Below, piece after piece: positions 34,913 to 47,265 of a stretch of DNA of 64,000 nt. This DNA comes from Angiostrongylus vasorum (Eukaryota; Nematoda; Chromadorea; Rhabditida; Metastrongylidae): contig JADANN010000103.1 of the NCBI GenBank assembly GCA_018806985.1, positions 186,001 through 250,000 on the forward strand, read 5' to 3'. Below the pieces are notes generated by a model. It was given only the letters and a program-made list of their open reading frames with translations, was not told where the DNA came from and did not search any database. Positions within the stretch are counted from its first letter, which is position 1. Each line of letters starts with the position of its first letter. The position numbers and the translations under genes were made by a program.

Positions 34913-35172
34913 AGCTCTCGACGTTGATCAATCGCTGAGGGATACGCCATGCATTCGACTTCATTAAGCATCGTTTGGAGGTGATTGAATGCATATCTGG
35001 CCTTTACAATGACTCACAATGCTTACCAATGCATCGAGGCAGTGCTGCTATCCTCCCAGACAAGTCTGGTACCAACTTGCCGACCGCGGAGGGATGGAAG
35101 GCTCGTCGAGCCATGGGAGTGTAGATCGATCTCATGTATGTGCTGTAGGGGACCACTGCACTACACGCGCGA
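34913..35172 (-). mobile_element. SINE A copy
   Basis: Tail side AGCTCTCGACGTTGATCAAT, body CAGACAAGTCTGGTACCAAC, head complement CCACTGCACTACACGCGC. The GGATAAA units at the 3' end are missing. Frames at 34985-35321 are artefacts. Confidence 0.85.
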
Positions 35173-36304
35173 AAAAATTTAATAGAATCTGGAAAACGGC
35201 ATGGAAGAGCAGAAAAAAACAACTACGGTGGAAAAAAAGTGGTGGAGAGCACAAAAATGCAAAACCATATAGTTGCACGAAAAAAAATCAACAAGTGAGC
35301 CAGTTTTTTTATCGTAACTAGAGCACTACCAACAGCCAAGAACTATGGTCAACTTTTCATGGTTCGCTATGAAGCCCAAATGTCAAGGAACAGAAGCAGA
35401 GAAGTGATCTCAAGCCAGAAAAAAAGCTGCAAGATGTTTTTTCCGAGAGGCTACTAAGCAGGAACCACTGAAGATATTCATGGAATTGTTGAACGCAATA
35501 TCTTCGATGAATGACAGGCAGCCGTCCAAAGCCGATGGAAGTTGCCCAATATTACGAGGTTACAACTGGACCAGCAAAGAATCTCGTAGAAGATTTTGTT
35601 GCCGTTCACCTGAGAATACAATGGAGTTTGGAAGCGTCGTCCCGAAATCGTCAATCATCTATGAATCGGTTTCAAAACGCTTAGCAAGGGAAGGCCGAAA
35701 GGGAAAAACCTCGGTTTTTTTACTCTACGGAACTGTCTACTACCGATTGAAATAAAACCGCCGTCATCTCAAAAATCAATTTGTTTTCGAATCTCGAAAC
35801 ATGATGATGTACTAATAGAGAAGCTTCATATTTATGCAGGTTAGGCAAAAAAAACTAAGAATCCGGAAATTTTCATATCAAATGAAGCAAGCTGAAAAGG
35901 GTTACATCATTCATTGTTAACCGTCTTAAAGGAAGTGAAAAAATGCAACGAAAGTCTCCATCAAAACCTTGAAGGTTGGTGATTGTCTACTTTGCTCTGG
36001 CGACGGCACATGATCAACGACAAATCGTCCACCACACTTCTATGTATGAGAAAACGCTTTGACACTAGCTGAATGGGAATTCAAATTTGCTTGAATTCAA
36101 ACGACACAAAGTAGCTGTTTCTCAATGTCGATTTCTGCAAAACGGCAATAAAAGTGCATGTATAACTACATAAATATAATAATTAGGTCCTTGCAACGAG
36201 CGCGTGATTGATGGTTCGTCACCTCCCCAGATCAACAGAGCTTTCTATGTGTATTATGTGGGCGAACTGACAAAGGCCTTGGAACAGATCCGTTTGATCT
36301 GCAA
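35173..36304. other. Unassigned stretch
   Basis: A 91-codon plus frame at 35480-35755 has no domain or splice context. Confidence 0.4.
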
Positions 36305-36490
36305 ACGCTTGCAAGCACTAGTAGTGAAAAGCTGGGAACGCTCTAGCAAAAAATGTACTAGTAATAGAGGGAGAAATAATTCGGCCAGCGTCCAACGACA
36401 TTCATAACAAAAAAGATGGACGAAGTCCTCAAGTGGTAGCTGAGTTCACACACAAATTTGAAGCATTTTGTGGATGAAGTATCACAAAAA
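36305..36490 (+). mobile_element. SINE B remnant
   Basis: CGTCCAACGACATTCATAAC, a GAAGTCCTCAAGTGG block and AATTTGAAGCATTTTGTGGA resemble the central part of SINE B. Assignment is tentative. Confidence 0.35.
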
Positions 36491-36564
36491 AGAAAAAAGA
36501 TTGAAAGAATTGTCGAGTGTGGCACAATGTATGAAGAGGAATAAAAAAGTCTATTCACATCTTT

Positions 36565-36790
36565 TTTAACCTTTTTGCCTACTGCCTACTCTTTTTTGAT
36601 GTCAGGGTATATTGCGAAATATAACCTCAACGAAGCTGAGATATTTGCAAAACTCTGGACCGCAGGTGTCTATGGTGGGGAACGAACGCGTTATTGTCCT
36701 TTCCGGGGAAGTAACGCGTTCACCACCACACCATGCGGCTTCTTCGTTTCGCCTGTCTCTCAGCTTTCTATTCACATCATTAAATAGGCT
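36565..36790 (-). repeat. Family C copy, subfamily 1
   Basis: Terminus TTTTTGCCTACTGCCTACTC on the plus strand, then CGAAGCTGAGATATTTGCAA, the tRNA-like block with AACGCGTTCACCACCACACC, and CTGTCTCTCAGC. The distal part is missing. Confidence 0.8.
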
Positions 36791-37157
36791 TTACACTTGC
36801 TCTCTGCATTTGTACAGTCGTCGGTTATAACTGGAACACTTCACGCCATTTGAGCCTTCCTGGACATTTTGATTTGTGGACCAAGAAATCTGATACAAAT
36901 GACTACTGTGGTTTCCTAAAACGTGAAATTTAAGATATTAATCGTCATACCAAACATAAGTCTTTTTTTCGACTTGCTTAACTTTACGTCATTTGAGAAA
37001 CGTGAGAATCACAGGCGATGACGTGTGTGTGATTTGCTAAAAGAAAGAAGAACATGGTCTAAAATTTTAAAACAACCTGGAACAATCGTTGAATTATTCC
37101 TTTAATTAGTTTTATATTTATTTGCATAGTTGTTTCCTTGTGTTTGGTTACAAACAG

Positions 37158-37289
37158 AGAAAGAGACGCATAGGTGAAAACGGACGCGTGACAAACGAAA
37201 GCGATAATGTGGACGAGTTGTCCCAGCTACTGAAGTTGCTACACTCAGTGAGCGCTTATCGACTTATAGCGCATAGCATAAGGCCGTAA
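37158..37289 (+). CDS. Candidate terminal coding exon, unknown protein
   Basis: A pyrimidine-rich stretch ending CAAACAG (37157) is followed by 43 open codons and TAA at 37287. The peptide begins RKRRIGENGRVTNESDNVDE and continues into a Leu-rich amphipathic stretch (LSQLLKLLHSVSAYRLIAHS). The composition is more protein-like than most frames here and the stretch falls in none of the repeat families found. No domain is recognised and no upstream exon was found. Confidence 0.25.
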   Translation, partial: RKRRIGENGRVTNESDNVDELSQLLKLLHSVSAYRLIAHSIRP

Positions 37290-37934
37290 TTATACTATTA
37301 TTAAAAGATGATATGGCAAAGGAAAATACTTCCGATACGATCGTCGTTTGTGGAGAACGTGAATTCGAATGAGATGAAGTCTTCATCGTCGTCGATCTTG
37401 TGGAATTTACATGCACTTTCGAATCGATCCTTAACCAGTTACTCACTAGACTACATTGCGCTTCTAAGGTAACGGACAGGATGCATGACTAATAAAGCTG
37501 GCGAATACGATAGGCAAGAATCAATTATGTACCTGCCCTGAGATGTAGCTGAATTGATGAACCGGCTTTCTTTCCCTGCTTCGCAGGGACCACCGAGGAT
37601 GACTTATGCCCTCTTTCATATCCATGCATGCGCCTAAGTGTGTTTTATCATGCACAGCAATTCTGCTGCGACTGAAATTAATCAAATGAGTGGAGAGCAA
37701 ATAGCAGGCCGTTCAGAATCGTTACCAACAAATGAGTCACTCTTCAATCCTGCGCACCAGCTAAACGAACTACCTGAGGGATAATATCTCGACAAAAAAC
37801 ACTAGAAATAAAGGGTTTTGTGAACGATGTATTACCCTGTCAGAGGTCAAGGTATATTTTACGTGACTACAAGTAGTGGTTATGATAGACGCAACTGAAT
37901 TGACACAGGTATTGCAAATTTCTAGTCGAAAAGT
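37290..37934. other. Unassigned stretch
   Basis: Downstream of the exon candidate at 37158. A Ser/Thr-rich minus frame at 37264-37446 is unsupported. Confidence 0.4.
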
Positions 37935-38215
37935 TTCGCAATGGGATGCCGCCGTGCAGCGCAGTGTGAAAGATGCCCTGTAGCACACCATTTCTGGGCT
38001 CATCAGTCTTCCACCCCTCTGGTGTCGGCAAATACGGACCAGACTTCTCTGACAGGAGACCAGTATTGACATGATACATCATTAGGCTACTAGAAACCAT
38101 TGTAGAGGTCAGATATGAAATCACCTCTGCAATGCCACGAATGGAGTAGAAGGGCTCAGCTCATACCTCGGCAATGATCAATATCAAACATTTCACCCTT
38201 CATTATCCCTTATGG
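37935..38215 (+). mobile_element. SINE A copy, old
   Basis: Head GCCGTGCAGCGCAGTGTGAA, then TCTTCCACCCCTCTGGTGTC, GGACCAGACTTCTCTG, CATTGTAGAGGTCAGATATG and AATGATCAATATC blocks. It is strongly diverged. Confidence 0.6.
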
Positions 38216-38924
38216 GATGCAATCATATGCAATAAGTAAGTAGTCGAACGCAGAGTGCAAATCTTTGCTTTAGATGTGGCAACGACAACATCAGTCTAAC
38301 ACCAAGAGAGCCAAAACGGAAGCACTCTAATTCGACGACAATAGCGGCGACGCCGTTAAAACTCTGCTACGAGTCGATTACTGCGTAGTACCAGATGAAC
38401 ATGAACGCAGTAGACTCATAAGTTAATATAAGGGACAGAGTAGATTAATTGTCATAATACTATAGAGATGTCTGAGCAATTTATCCACTGGCAACGTGGG
38501 GGAAAAAACTGTTTCCTCTTTGATTTATTAGTCAGAATGTCCAGGTGAAGCATTATGTACTATAAACATAAAAGTAGATTATGTGGAGCAGTTTCTTCGT
38601 AATGCTCTGGCTTGTCCAATTCTTTTCATGTGGTGATCCATTCACGGTTGTACGTGTATGTATATGATGTATACAACCAGGTGTGGTAGGATAGTGTGTA
38701 GGTATATGTGTATAGCTGTGTGTACGAATATTCGTGATATATACCATGTGTGTATTTTTGCGATGTGTCATGTAAAGTTTCGACGAAATACGTCCATAAG
38801 ATTTTAAAAATCTAGTGAAACAACAACTGTGAAAACATCTGAAAACATTGGTACCTGAGTGAGTAACATATCTTATATACAAACTGTACGATTCACATAG
38901 ATTTTTCAAGACAACAACCAAGAC
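38216..38924. other. Unassigned stretch
   Basis: Nothing recognised outside the artefactual minus frame that begins in the CAA tract. Confidence 0.45.
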
Positions 38925-39005
38925 GACAACTAAAACAACAACAACAGCAACAGCGGCAACCACAGCAACAACAACAACCACAGCAACAACAACAGCCACA
39001 ACAGT
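38925..39005 (+). repeat. (CAA)n-rich stretch
   Basis: CAACAACAGCAACAGCGG-type units over about 80 bases. The minus-strand frame 38553-38999 starts in it with Val-rich codons and is an artefact. Confidence 0.75.
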
Positions 39006-40135
39006 AAGATTAACAAAAGGAACTACTATGAACTTTTAAAAAAAACCGACTAACATCACATTCTTAAAGAGATGGACAGATCGCGGGAATAAGTGTGAAT
39101 CAATGAAGAGTACAAGGGCGACTATAAATACAAACATAACAACGCCAACTCGTGTGTAACAAGGTTTTTATGACGGATAGTAAAACATCAGTAAAAGAAA
39201 AAAAAGAACACAAACACTTCGAGTACAACGGCGGTGTTGTTTTCTGTTTAGCACCAACTGTTGTTTCCTGTCTGAACTTGGCGCCGCCCTCATGTTGTCT
39301 GGTTGGTGTGGTTGTTATTTATATGGTAATAGTATTTTAAGTCTTCTGTCCTATTTAAAGCTAACTGCCACCATCTCCAACGGCTTAACACCCTGTCGTC
39401 ACAAGGCCCTGAGTGTTTCTGATTGCCAAACTCTGATGTACAGAGGAGGCTCATCACCCTACAGGACTAGTTAGTTTGGGAATGATTGTGATATTTCCAC
39501 GGTGAAGCTCAAGTTGGTTTAGCTATGCTGGTAGCAGTTGATCTTCGTCAAAAATGGGCAAAAAACGTGACCCTACACTAATGTTGCGATGATGTCTGTA
39601 TCGCTCTAGCTAATGATGTCTACTGGGCAGCTCTTCTTGTGACAGAGACTGGTGACAGGAATGCCGGTTCTTCTCGTATTTCATAGCGAATGTACATTAT
39701 TTACTCTGCTCACGTTAGTTTATTGATTTCTTATGAGGTAGTTAAAGAAGAAAACCAGAATATAACTTAGCAGAATTTCATTTGACAGTTGGTTTCCTTA
39801 CTTCTATTTCTTTCAAATGAGAGCAAATTCTAAGTTTGTCATACAACTTACACATCTATCGTGAATACGGTACGACAAACCACATCAGTGGCAAACAGAA
39901 ACTTGAGTCCAGCTAGAGGGATAGATGTCACAACTCGTTATTTCCCACTACATCAATAGAGCTTTTCAACAACAGAGTAATACAATGGATATTTAAGACA
40001 CCCGAGGCTTAGGGTATTAGCAGACGAAAAATCATCAATAGCCAAAAACGTCTTCATGGAAAAATAGCTTCACAACGCAGCAATAAGAAAATAGCGACCA
40101 ACTCGACTTTAGGGGGAGAAAGATCAAGACTTATT
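39006..40135. other. Unassigned stretch
   Basis: No family member or exon recognised. Confidence 0.45.
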
Positions 40136-40506
40136 GCTTGAATACTTGGATGGCCCGTCCTCATTGGCGTGCGTGTCCTAGCATAATCTCCATTTTTCGG
40201 AGTTTTGATGGTTCAACCATTTTGCTTCTCTGGAGTGCAGAGGTCAGCCAAGCCATAGCCTGCCTCAGGTCGTCACCACCACAGGCAGTCTTGTGGATCA
40301 GAGGGAGATTTGCCACCATGTAATTAGTTTGGTACCAGGATGGTGACGGATTCTGGTATTGGTTTGCTCTTAGCTGAGCTTCCTGATGGAAACGCAGGAC
40401 TCCCTCAGCCTGGGAGACCCTGCCGGGAGGACGAATCCCACCTGTACATCGCAACCCAACAACCAGGAATACCTCCCACCCATGATGAGGCGGTAAACCG
40501 CTGGCT
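40136..40506 (-). repeat. Family D copy
   Basis: Same marker series as the 14.75-kb copy, including CATAATCTCCATTTTTCGGA and GATGAGGCGGTAAACCGCTG. A minus-strand frame of 119 codons (40161-40520) spans it; it is broken in the sister copies and is not supported as a gene. Confidence 0.78.
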
Positions 40507-41204
40507 GGAAAGACCAACAAAAAGATTAAATTTTTGAGGGAAACTCAAGTTATTTAAGCTTTGAAATCTAAAAGTCCATATAAACAAACAGTGAGCAAGC
40601 CAACGATTTAGCTTTGATTTGTGCCGGAAATTTCCGGCAGGACCAATTCTACGGTTGTCATTCCGATTCTTATCAAACTGACAATGGCATATTCGTTTCT
40701 ACTCCTACACAGAAGGATCAACTAGATCAATGTTCCAATATTCGAAAATACGAGAGGACCATTAGATTCGATAGCAATTATGCAGAGGGTGGCTGAGCAT
40801 CACAGAACATTGAAGGATTTTTTTTGGTCAAAAGAACATCTAGGAAGACCTTACGCGAGAATGAAGCATACAGAAAAGGATTCTGCTAAAATGAAGTGTT
40901 TAGAAAGACCAGACGTACAAATAAAACTCTTAGGAGTTTTCTAGAAATGGAACATTCCGACTAAGTTAGTATTTAGAACGAACACAAGCGATACTTTTCA
41001 ATCAAGAAGTTTGAAAAGGAGCAAAGAGAAAAAAAGGAAAATAAAAAGAAAAAAAAAGGAAAAACCGAAAGAAGAACAGGTATTGGACCTCTATGAATCA
41101 AAATTCTTCCGTTCCCAAGTGATATCGACAAACAAGGCTTTCCCTTCACAACTATATTATCCAATTTTTTGTTCTGTTCATGAGCTTACACGACACTGTT
41201 CATA
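40507..41204. other. Unassigned stretch
   Basis: Includes a purine tract (41020-41070, AAAAAGGAAAA-type), which gives a Lys-rich artefactual frame. Confidence 0.45.
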
Positions 41205-41400
41205 AAAAACTCTTTATTGTTGCTAACATCTCAGCTCTTCTCCTTCTTCAGAACAGCAATGATTCGAGTCGATCGTCCACAGCCACTCATTCTTGCGATG
41301 TGAGTGTTCGTCGTGGGAGTCGAATTCAATGGAATGAAACACTTCACGAATTCCTCGTTTTCGATTGACTTGATTCGACCACGAAGATGGACACCTAACA
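41205..41400 (-). mobile_element. Family E element, left part
   Basis: On the minus strand: GTGGACGATCGACTCGAATC, then CTGAAGA, an eroded helix II and GATGTTAGCAACAATAAAG. This is the inverted left end of the family. The + strand phrase GATTCGAGTCGATCGTCCAC corresponds to the start of the 8.4-kb copy. Confidence 0.5.
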
Positions 41401-41674
41401 AAGAGGGACTGCTGTAAACACTCGAATCACTTCAGCAGGAAAGAAAACGAATGGACAGAAGCTTTAGTCGATTGATTTTCTGTGGCAAGGTCACGTAAGC
41501 CTAAAAAATGCCATGAAATATTGATCATTCATGACAAGGTCAAATGGAAGTCGATTTTCCAAATATCTCCAAAATTCTGTACCAGTTGCATACCTAATAA
41601 AAAGAGGAAGATTGTGTCATTGACTCGCTTCCTCTTAGTAGGCCGATATTCTAAGGCTGTAGCAGAATTTCGTT

Positions 41675-41895
41675 GGTCATTAGTTCGACTTCGCACCTCG
41701 GCCTAACCAAGTCTTCCATCCCGCCCAGCTCGGTATTTTGCTATCAAATTTGTCTTAGAGGATGGAAACGCTGATTTCAGTCAAGTCATCTATAAGTCAG
41801 ATATGGATGCAATCATCTTTATGTTGAATCTATGGAGTGATTCTGAAGGATTCATCGATGCCGAACGCTTCATCTTTCTATTAATCCCGTTAGCA
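41675..41895 (+). mobile_element. SINE A copy, old, 5' degraded
   Basis: Recognised by CTAACCAAGTCTTCCATCCC, AAATTTGTCTTAGAGGATGG, GTCAGATATGGATGCAATCA and GATGCCGAACGCTTCATC. Confidence 0.55.
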
Positions 41896-42750
41896 AGTAA
41901 CTGGTTCGAACATGGATCAAAACTTTTCCCGCCCATCTTTCTGCTCTTTAGAGCTTTTAGGTCTGTTACACTCTAAAGGAACATGTTAGCACTTCTGGTA
42001 CGAAGACCTTTTGTTTTAAACCATTTTCAGCGAGAAGAGAAGGTAGCATGGGGTAACAAGTTGGGTTACGTGCTGTGTGGTCCGGGTGCATTCAATTAAC
42101 AGAAGATGAGTTGACATATTTATAACCCACGTGGATCTACTAAATTTGCAGCTAAATAGCTTTATGGATCACGCAATAACACTAGCAGACCTCACCAAGC
42201 ACGAAATGTGCCTCTTTTATACACTCGATGGTTGTAAAGAATCGGGAACGTAGTAAACAGAACTGGAATAAAGTATACAGTCCTTTAGATAGCACTATCT
42301 GATTTACAAGCACTTATGAATATTTGTATTGAGCCGTTTTATACCTTACATCACCTCTATCATTCGTAATTACGTGAACGTCGCGCTGCAGGACTGCCCC
42401 CATTGTAGCGACCCGCCCTGAGCCAACCAGCTTAACTCTCATCTGGTATGGGAAAAATAGCACCAGACTTGCCCGGTTTCGAGCAGTGACGCCTTGTGGC
42501 AAAAAGTGGTAATGTTCTATCAAGGCTTTCCAGGGATTCCACTGATTATCAATTCGTGAGGAATGCCAAAAAATCCTCAAGAACCGACCGAACTGATACG
42601 GCAATACGAAGACGTTCGTGAATGACGGATTCACGACTGAAATCAAATCAAGTAAAAGAGGACTTGGAAATAGTAAAATTTACGAGACCCGGTCATGTAA
42701 ATGTGGTTAAGTAAATAAACAAAAAAATGGCGACTTTCTGTCTTATTAAA
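41896..42750. other. Unassigned stretch
   Basis: A 110-codon minus frame at 42314-42646 has no recognisable domain. Confidence 0.4.
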
Positions 42751-42990
42751 AGGATAAAGGATAAAGCTCTTGGCGTTGATCAATCCCAGGGATGCGCCAT
42801 GCATTCGACTTCATTAAGCATCGTTGGAGGTGACTGAGTGTATATCTGGCTTTACAATGACTCGCGGTGGCCTACCGATGTATCGAATCAGTGCTACTAT
42901 ACTCCCAGATCCTCTGGTACCAATCTGCAGACCATGGGGAGATGTAAGGCTTGGTGAGCCATGGGCACAGGGATCGATCGACTCTGTCTT
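42751..42990 (-). mobile_element. SINE A copy, 5' truncated
   Basis: The 3' end has two perfect units (AGGATAAAGGATAAAGC). The head beyond AGGGATCGAT is lost near 42990; a family C repeat begins about 36 bases later. Confidence 0.83.
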
Positions 42991-43029
42991 ATTACGGAAG
43001 TCACTTCTACGCAGGGTAAAAATGAAAAT

Positions 43030-43372
43030 TGCAGAAATATAACTTTAGTGATGCTGAGATATTTGCAAAACTCTGGATCGCAGGTGCCTATGGTGGGGAA
43101 CGAACGCGCTATTGTCCTTTCCGGGGAGTAACGCGTTCACCACCACACCATGCGGGTCCTTCGTTTCGCCTGTCTCTCAGCTAGTTCTATTGATCTTTTG
43201 CCATCAGCAATCACCCGTGAGCGGGATTGATCTGGGGGGGGCCCAAATCGGCAACGAACCCAGTTAAGCTGAGGCTGCAGTTATAATCATTATTTTGACT
43301 TATTATTTACTGCCTACTCTTTGCAGAACGCATAACCCTGCCGCTAAAAAGAGTAGGCAGTAAATAATAAGT
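43030..43372 (-). repeat. Family C copy ending in a 25-bp inverted repeat
   Basis: Full subfamily 1 copy from ATATAACTTTAGTGATGCTG to GCTGCAGTTATAATCATTAT. It is followed by a perfect inverted pair of the terminus: ACTTATTATTTACTGCCTAC (start of left arm 43298-43322) mirrored at 43348-43372. Confidence 0.82.
43298..43372. repeat. 25-bp perfect inverted repeat of the family C terminus
   Basis: The left arm 43298-43322 and right arm 43348-43372 are exact reverse complements, each holding the terminus ACTGCCTACTCTTT or its complement. A 25-base spacer (GCAGAACGCATAACCCTGCC and a few bases) separates them. Confidence 0.85.
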
Positions 43373-43609
43373 GAAAATTGTAGAATAAAGTGTAGCTAAA
43401 GAAATGATTTCAAGAAGAAAAGGAAAATGAGCAGTGAATAGATAAGCCGTTTGTGCTTCGCATATTGCAGAAAAAAATCGATTACTCGAATCTGGATTTC
43501 GTCAGGTAGGACAGAAAGCTGCTAGAGCTACCAGTGTATAGTGGAGAATCGAGATGAAGAGTGGAATAACACTGTTTCAGTAGAACAATAGTTTTCAATA
43601 AGCATAATT

Positions 43610-43795
43610 CGAGAGCGTTTTCCGTGAAGAAGATCCAACCCGGTGTGACGACGAAAGCGCCACATCAAGAGGACGAACAACTGTGGACCATCGATTTGGA
43701 TCACCGGCTCTGATGAAAGACAAAGACGTTAAAACAGATGAATAAATTTCTTTATCAACCTCGTGTTAGTTCAACAATCCAAGAGGGTGCTGCTT
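43610..43795 (+). mobile_element. Family E element, right part
   Basis: This copy holds GAAGAAGATCCAACCCGGTG, then CTGTGGACCATCGAT, then CTGATGA (43710-43716), a mutated helix II, TAAAAC in place of GAAAC, and ACCTCGTGTTAGTTCAACAA. It matches the right half of the 8.4-kb element; the left half is absent. Confidence 0.55.
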
Positions 43796-43954
43796 CAGTA
43801 GAGTTCAAGCTAGTTGATATTATGCTATAATGTTCTTTTTCTACCGCTGTTACCTCGTATAAATCTCGTTTGCTTAGAGATAGATCAATCCAGGAATCTT
43901 GTGCTTGACAGTGCCATCAGGTAACTACATTGTGTTCTAAACGAACTATGTAGG

Positions 43955-44118
43955 TAGTACTCTAGAACTAGCTGAGAGACAGGCAAAACGAAGGACCCTG
44001 CATGGTGTGGTGGTGAGCGCGCTACTCCCCGGAAAGGACAATAGCGCGTTCGTTCCCCACCATAGGCACCTGCGGTCCAGAGTTTTGCAAATATCTCAGC
44101 ATCATTAAAGTTACGTAG
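43955..44118 (+). repeat. Family C copy, subfamily 1, tail missing
   Basis: CTAGAACTAGCTGAGAGACA, GCATGGTGTGGTGGTGAGCG (box A region), GCGCGTTCGTTCCCCACC (box B region) and TTTGCAAATATCTCAGCATC. The terminal GTAGGCAGTAAA is not present. Confidence 0.75.
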
Positions 44119-46084
44119 GTAGTGTTATTTCATAAATCCTCCATAATTTCAGGCCTCTGGTTATGATGTGTAGGTCCAGGGTGGGAAGTTCAGTGCTAAT
44201 GGTGCTGTTCAGCAAGCACGAGATCCTCGACCATTAGTCCGAGATTAATTCGCTTCCTACAACCCTATAAAAAGGTGACGAATGCCTTTAATGATGACAT
44301 AGAGAGGCGCTGGCGCTGCTATCCCAAGGTTCTAGGAAAAATACACTTAGTCGGCATTTGAAGACATTTGCAAAAGAAATCAGAAATTTCCAAATAGCAT
44401 AAGAATAAACGCGAAAACCCAAAGACCTTAGTGGAATATGGACGTGAGCAAACTAATCGAAATAAAGAGAGACTGAGAGATGCACGATATGTACTTTCAG
44501 ACCAAGCAAAAACATAACAGCTAGTTACATAACTTTTTGCTTGTCTGTACACAATAACCGTAGCTCATAAAATCGCCACAAGCATACTAGCTAGAGAGGT
44601 TGCGCATATACGAACTTTATTCACTGGATCGATCCTCCCCCGGTGCCAACCAGTTCGGCTGGCATCTATCTGTAGTGAAGACTTTGTAGTTTTCTCAAGA
44701 TTCAAAGGAATGTCAACTTTTAAAGGATCCAACAACATTCGCAAAGAAAATAATGTCTTTAAATGAAAGCGGAACACCATGAAAATCCAGACACTCCTAG
44801 AAAGACCTCCACTACAACGGTTAGAAAACTTGTGAATTCTCGAAGAACACCACCACAGTGTTTTGATGGTTGATAACTCCATTCTACTCTGGAACCAATC
44901 GGAATAAAAAGTAACAATTTTTTTCATCGACATGTGCAGAAGCGACCAATTCAAATCACTGCCAAGTTGTTCGATGAAACTAAGAAAGGAAAATGCACTG
45001 AGGCGCCGAAGGCGACTTCGACTGCAAGTAAGTTAAGTTGGAAAAAAATTTTTAAAAATAGTTTTAGAGAACTGCGATGTCACCATCTAACATGAAACAG
45101 GAGTTCTCATGTATGCAAAAAAGATCCATGTCCTTCTGAAGTTTCAATACGACTTTCTTCTTCAAAAATTCGTTTTCCCTGGAACAACATCGTAAAACTC
45201 CACAACCAAGACACACCACCTATATGAGCGATAAGGATGTTCCTGGACACTAAAGCGCTTTCCAACTCTTAGCAAGACTTCTGTCTTCCAGCAGGACAAC
45301 ACAAACCAAAAATTAAATCTAAAGCCTTCATCCGGAGCTCCAGGAGCAGGATCGAGCCAATAACCATGTGCACCACATGGTGCCACCAACCAGAGCGCTA
45401 CAAAAAAGTGACGACCACTTAAATTACGCCTTTGTCACCTCATTCTTATTATTATGTATGCATCACAGATATCGAAGACGTTCACTGATATTGGTCGATG
45501 TACTGAAGTGATGCCGATATGAAGACGTCATCGATAGTCATTCATTGACAAAAAAGCCGGATTATGATTCTCAACTGACAATTTTCTATCTAGCTGAACA
45601 ATAGATTAACGCGGTGAGATTTCATGACAGGAATAGCATCACCCATGCTGAAGATGAGTAACATCTTCAGAGGAGGGGGGACTTGCCATCGCTGAACATC
45701 GATGGTGAATAGATGCACGCAAGACGAGGAAGACGATATCAGAAATCCCATGAAATATTCCGACATCGCGGTAACGCAGTTATCTCATCAGCAGGGGAAA
45801 AGACTGAACGGCGCCCTCAGTATGGGTGAAGACAAAATATGTGGCCAAATGAAATAAAGTAGAAAGGAAGATTCTAACTTCATTCTAGTTTTTTTCTGGC
45901 ATTTTCTGCACGATTGAATTAGGCAAAACTCTGCAAATGGTGTGAAAAAACGCCAGTAATTCGTGCTTTCGACTCTTCTTCACATTCATTGAAGCGTTTT
46001 CTTAGTGATGAACAATAAATGTTCGAAATTCGTTAACGTTGTAACTAAAGATATCGTTAGTATTATGTTCTAGCCACAATGTTA
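44119..46084. other. Unassigned stretch with the longest repeat-free minus ORF
   Basis: A minus frame of 129 codons (44565-44954) is in no repeat family and has no recognised domain. Further minus frames (44319-44552, 45162-45389) are shorter. It could be a decayed transposon. Confidence 0.35.
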
Positions 46085-46600
46085 ACTTGTTATTTACTGC
46101 CTACTCTTTTTAATGGCAGCGTATATTGCAAAACTCCGGACTCCGAACTCCTCAGATCAATGCCTCTGACAGGTTATTGCTGATGGCAGAGATCGATAGA
46201 ACTAGCTGAGAGACAGGGGGTAACGAAGGGCCTCCATGGTGTGGTGGTGTACGCGCGTTACTCCCCGGAAAGGACAATAGTGTGTTCGTTCCCCACCGCA
46301 GACACCTACGGTCCGGAGTTTTGCAAATATCTCAGCATCACAATTTCCACACCAGAGTATTATGAGAAATCAACCACAACGATGCTGGGATATTCGCAAA
46401 AAAGCCTCAGCTTAACTGGGTTCAGTGCCGATGTAGGCTCCGCAGGCCTGTGCAGCTGACGGGTGATGGCTGATGGTACTGGTAGATAGAAAACTAACTG
46501 AGAGAAACGCAGCGCTAGGGCTACGGAATGAGAAACCGTGGTTCGATCTGGCCCCGGGTCCAAGTTTTTGGGAATATGTCAGCATCAATGTGATTGTTAG
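46085..46600. repeat. Family C fold-back copy followed by subfamily 2 copy
   Basis: A minus terminus (TTGTTATTTACTGCCTACTC) jumps after about 50 bases to a plus subfamily 1 copy (46150-46345). Then a plus subfamily 2 copy with CGTGGTTCGATCTGGCCCC runs from about 46405 to 46595. Confidence 0.72.
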
Positions 46601-46604
46601 TACA

Positions 46605-47095
46605 TTTTCCCTGCTTTCCTGAGAAGCACAGACAAGGCTGTCACCGTACTGTTTAGTTGCCAGGAAAAGAAGACATTTCGACGGATTTCGCCTCCCTCAG
46701 AAGTCAAGGTCTAAGAATGTCATCTACACTGGAACCTAGTCAGCCAATTATCTCGATAACCTCAACTTAAAAGCCATGATACCTAAGTTCCAATCTCTTC
46801 AGAGACAAAACATCTTCACATACTCAACATTTTCTATTTGCATCCTACTCAGTGTTCCAGTGGAGACCAATCGCGGATAGCTCAAATAGAAGAGCAATGA
46901 GCCACTCTGACGTTAGAATATCAATCTGAGGTATAGTAGCAGATCACGCTTGATAACGCGACATTCCTGCTTGCGGTTCATTTCTTGACTCTTAAAATTT
47001 ATCCAGAATGCTGGATAATTTTGAGCGCCGAAGTTTTGAGTTCCTGTGCGAGGTTGGTGATTTACACTTCAAACTCATCCCCGTTATATGGCTTT
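46605..47095 (-). mobile_element. Penelope-like element 3' end, decayed
   Basis: Minus-strand remnants in order: the end of the GIY-YIG protein at 47095-46950 (equivalents of DFEVxITNLAQEL and INxKNxEM blocks), a non-coding segment, and a degraded hammerhead-like core at 46676-46700 (CTGAGGG, helix II, GAAA). The last core base is changed and one arm of helix II has a substitution. Confidence 0.6.
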
Positions 47096-47159
47096 GTACT
47101 AAGCGCGCGTAGGGGAATATTCCGTTCAACGTCTTAAAAACTGAGTTTCATCAAACCTT

Positions 47160-47265
47160 GTTAAGAATAATCAGCAATTTTCAAAAAGGTGAAGACGCCG
47201 AAACATTAGTCGAGCAAAAGTTTTTTTATACCAACCTCGTGTCGATTCAATCATGTACAAAAATT
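47160..47265 (+). mobile_element. Family E-like right end
   Basis: The core region CAAAAAGGTGAAGACGCCGAAA is followed by CATTAGTCGAGCAAAAG and ACCAACCTCGTGTCGATTCA. GAAA and the common terminus are kept but CTGANGA is lost. It lies right after the minus-strand PLE end at 46.6-47.1 kb. Confidence 0.45.

Noticed and set aside
40161..40520. Minus-strand 119-codon ORF
   Set aside because: It spans a family D copy; sister copies at 6.6 and 14.8 kb break the frame.
44565..44954. 129-codon minus ORF as a possible gene
   Set aside because: No domain, splice context or composition signal; kept only as an unassigned stretch.
45283..45300. VFQQDN on the plus strand, reminiscent of Tc1/mariner transposases
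   Set aside because: The surrounding frame has stops on both sides and no other transposase block, so six residues are not enough.
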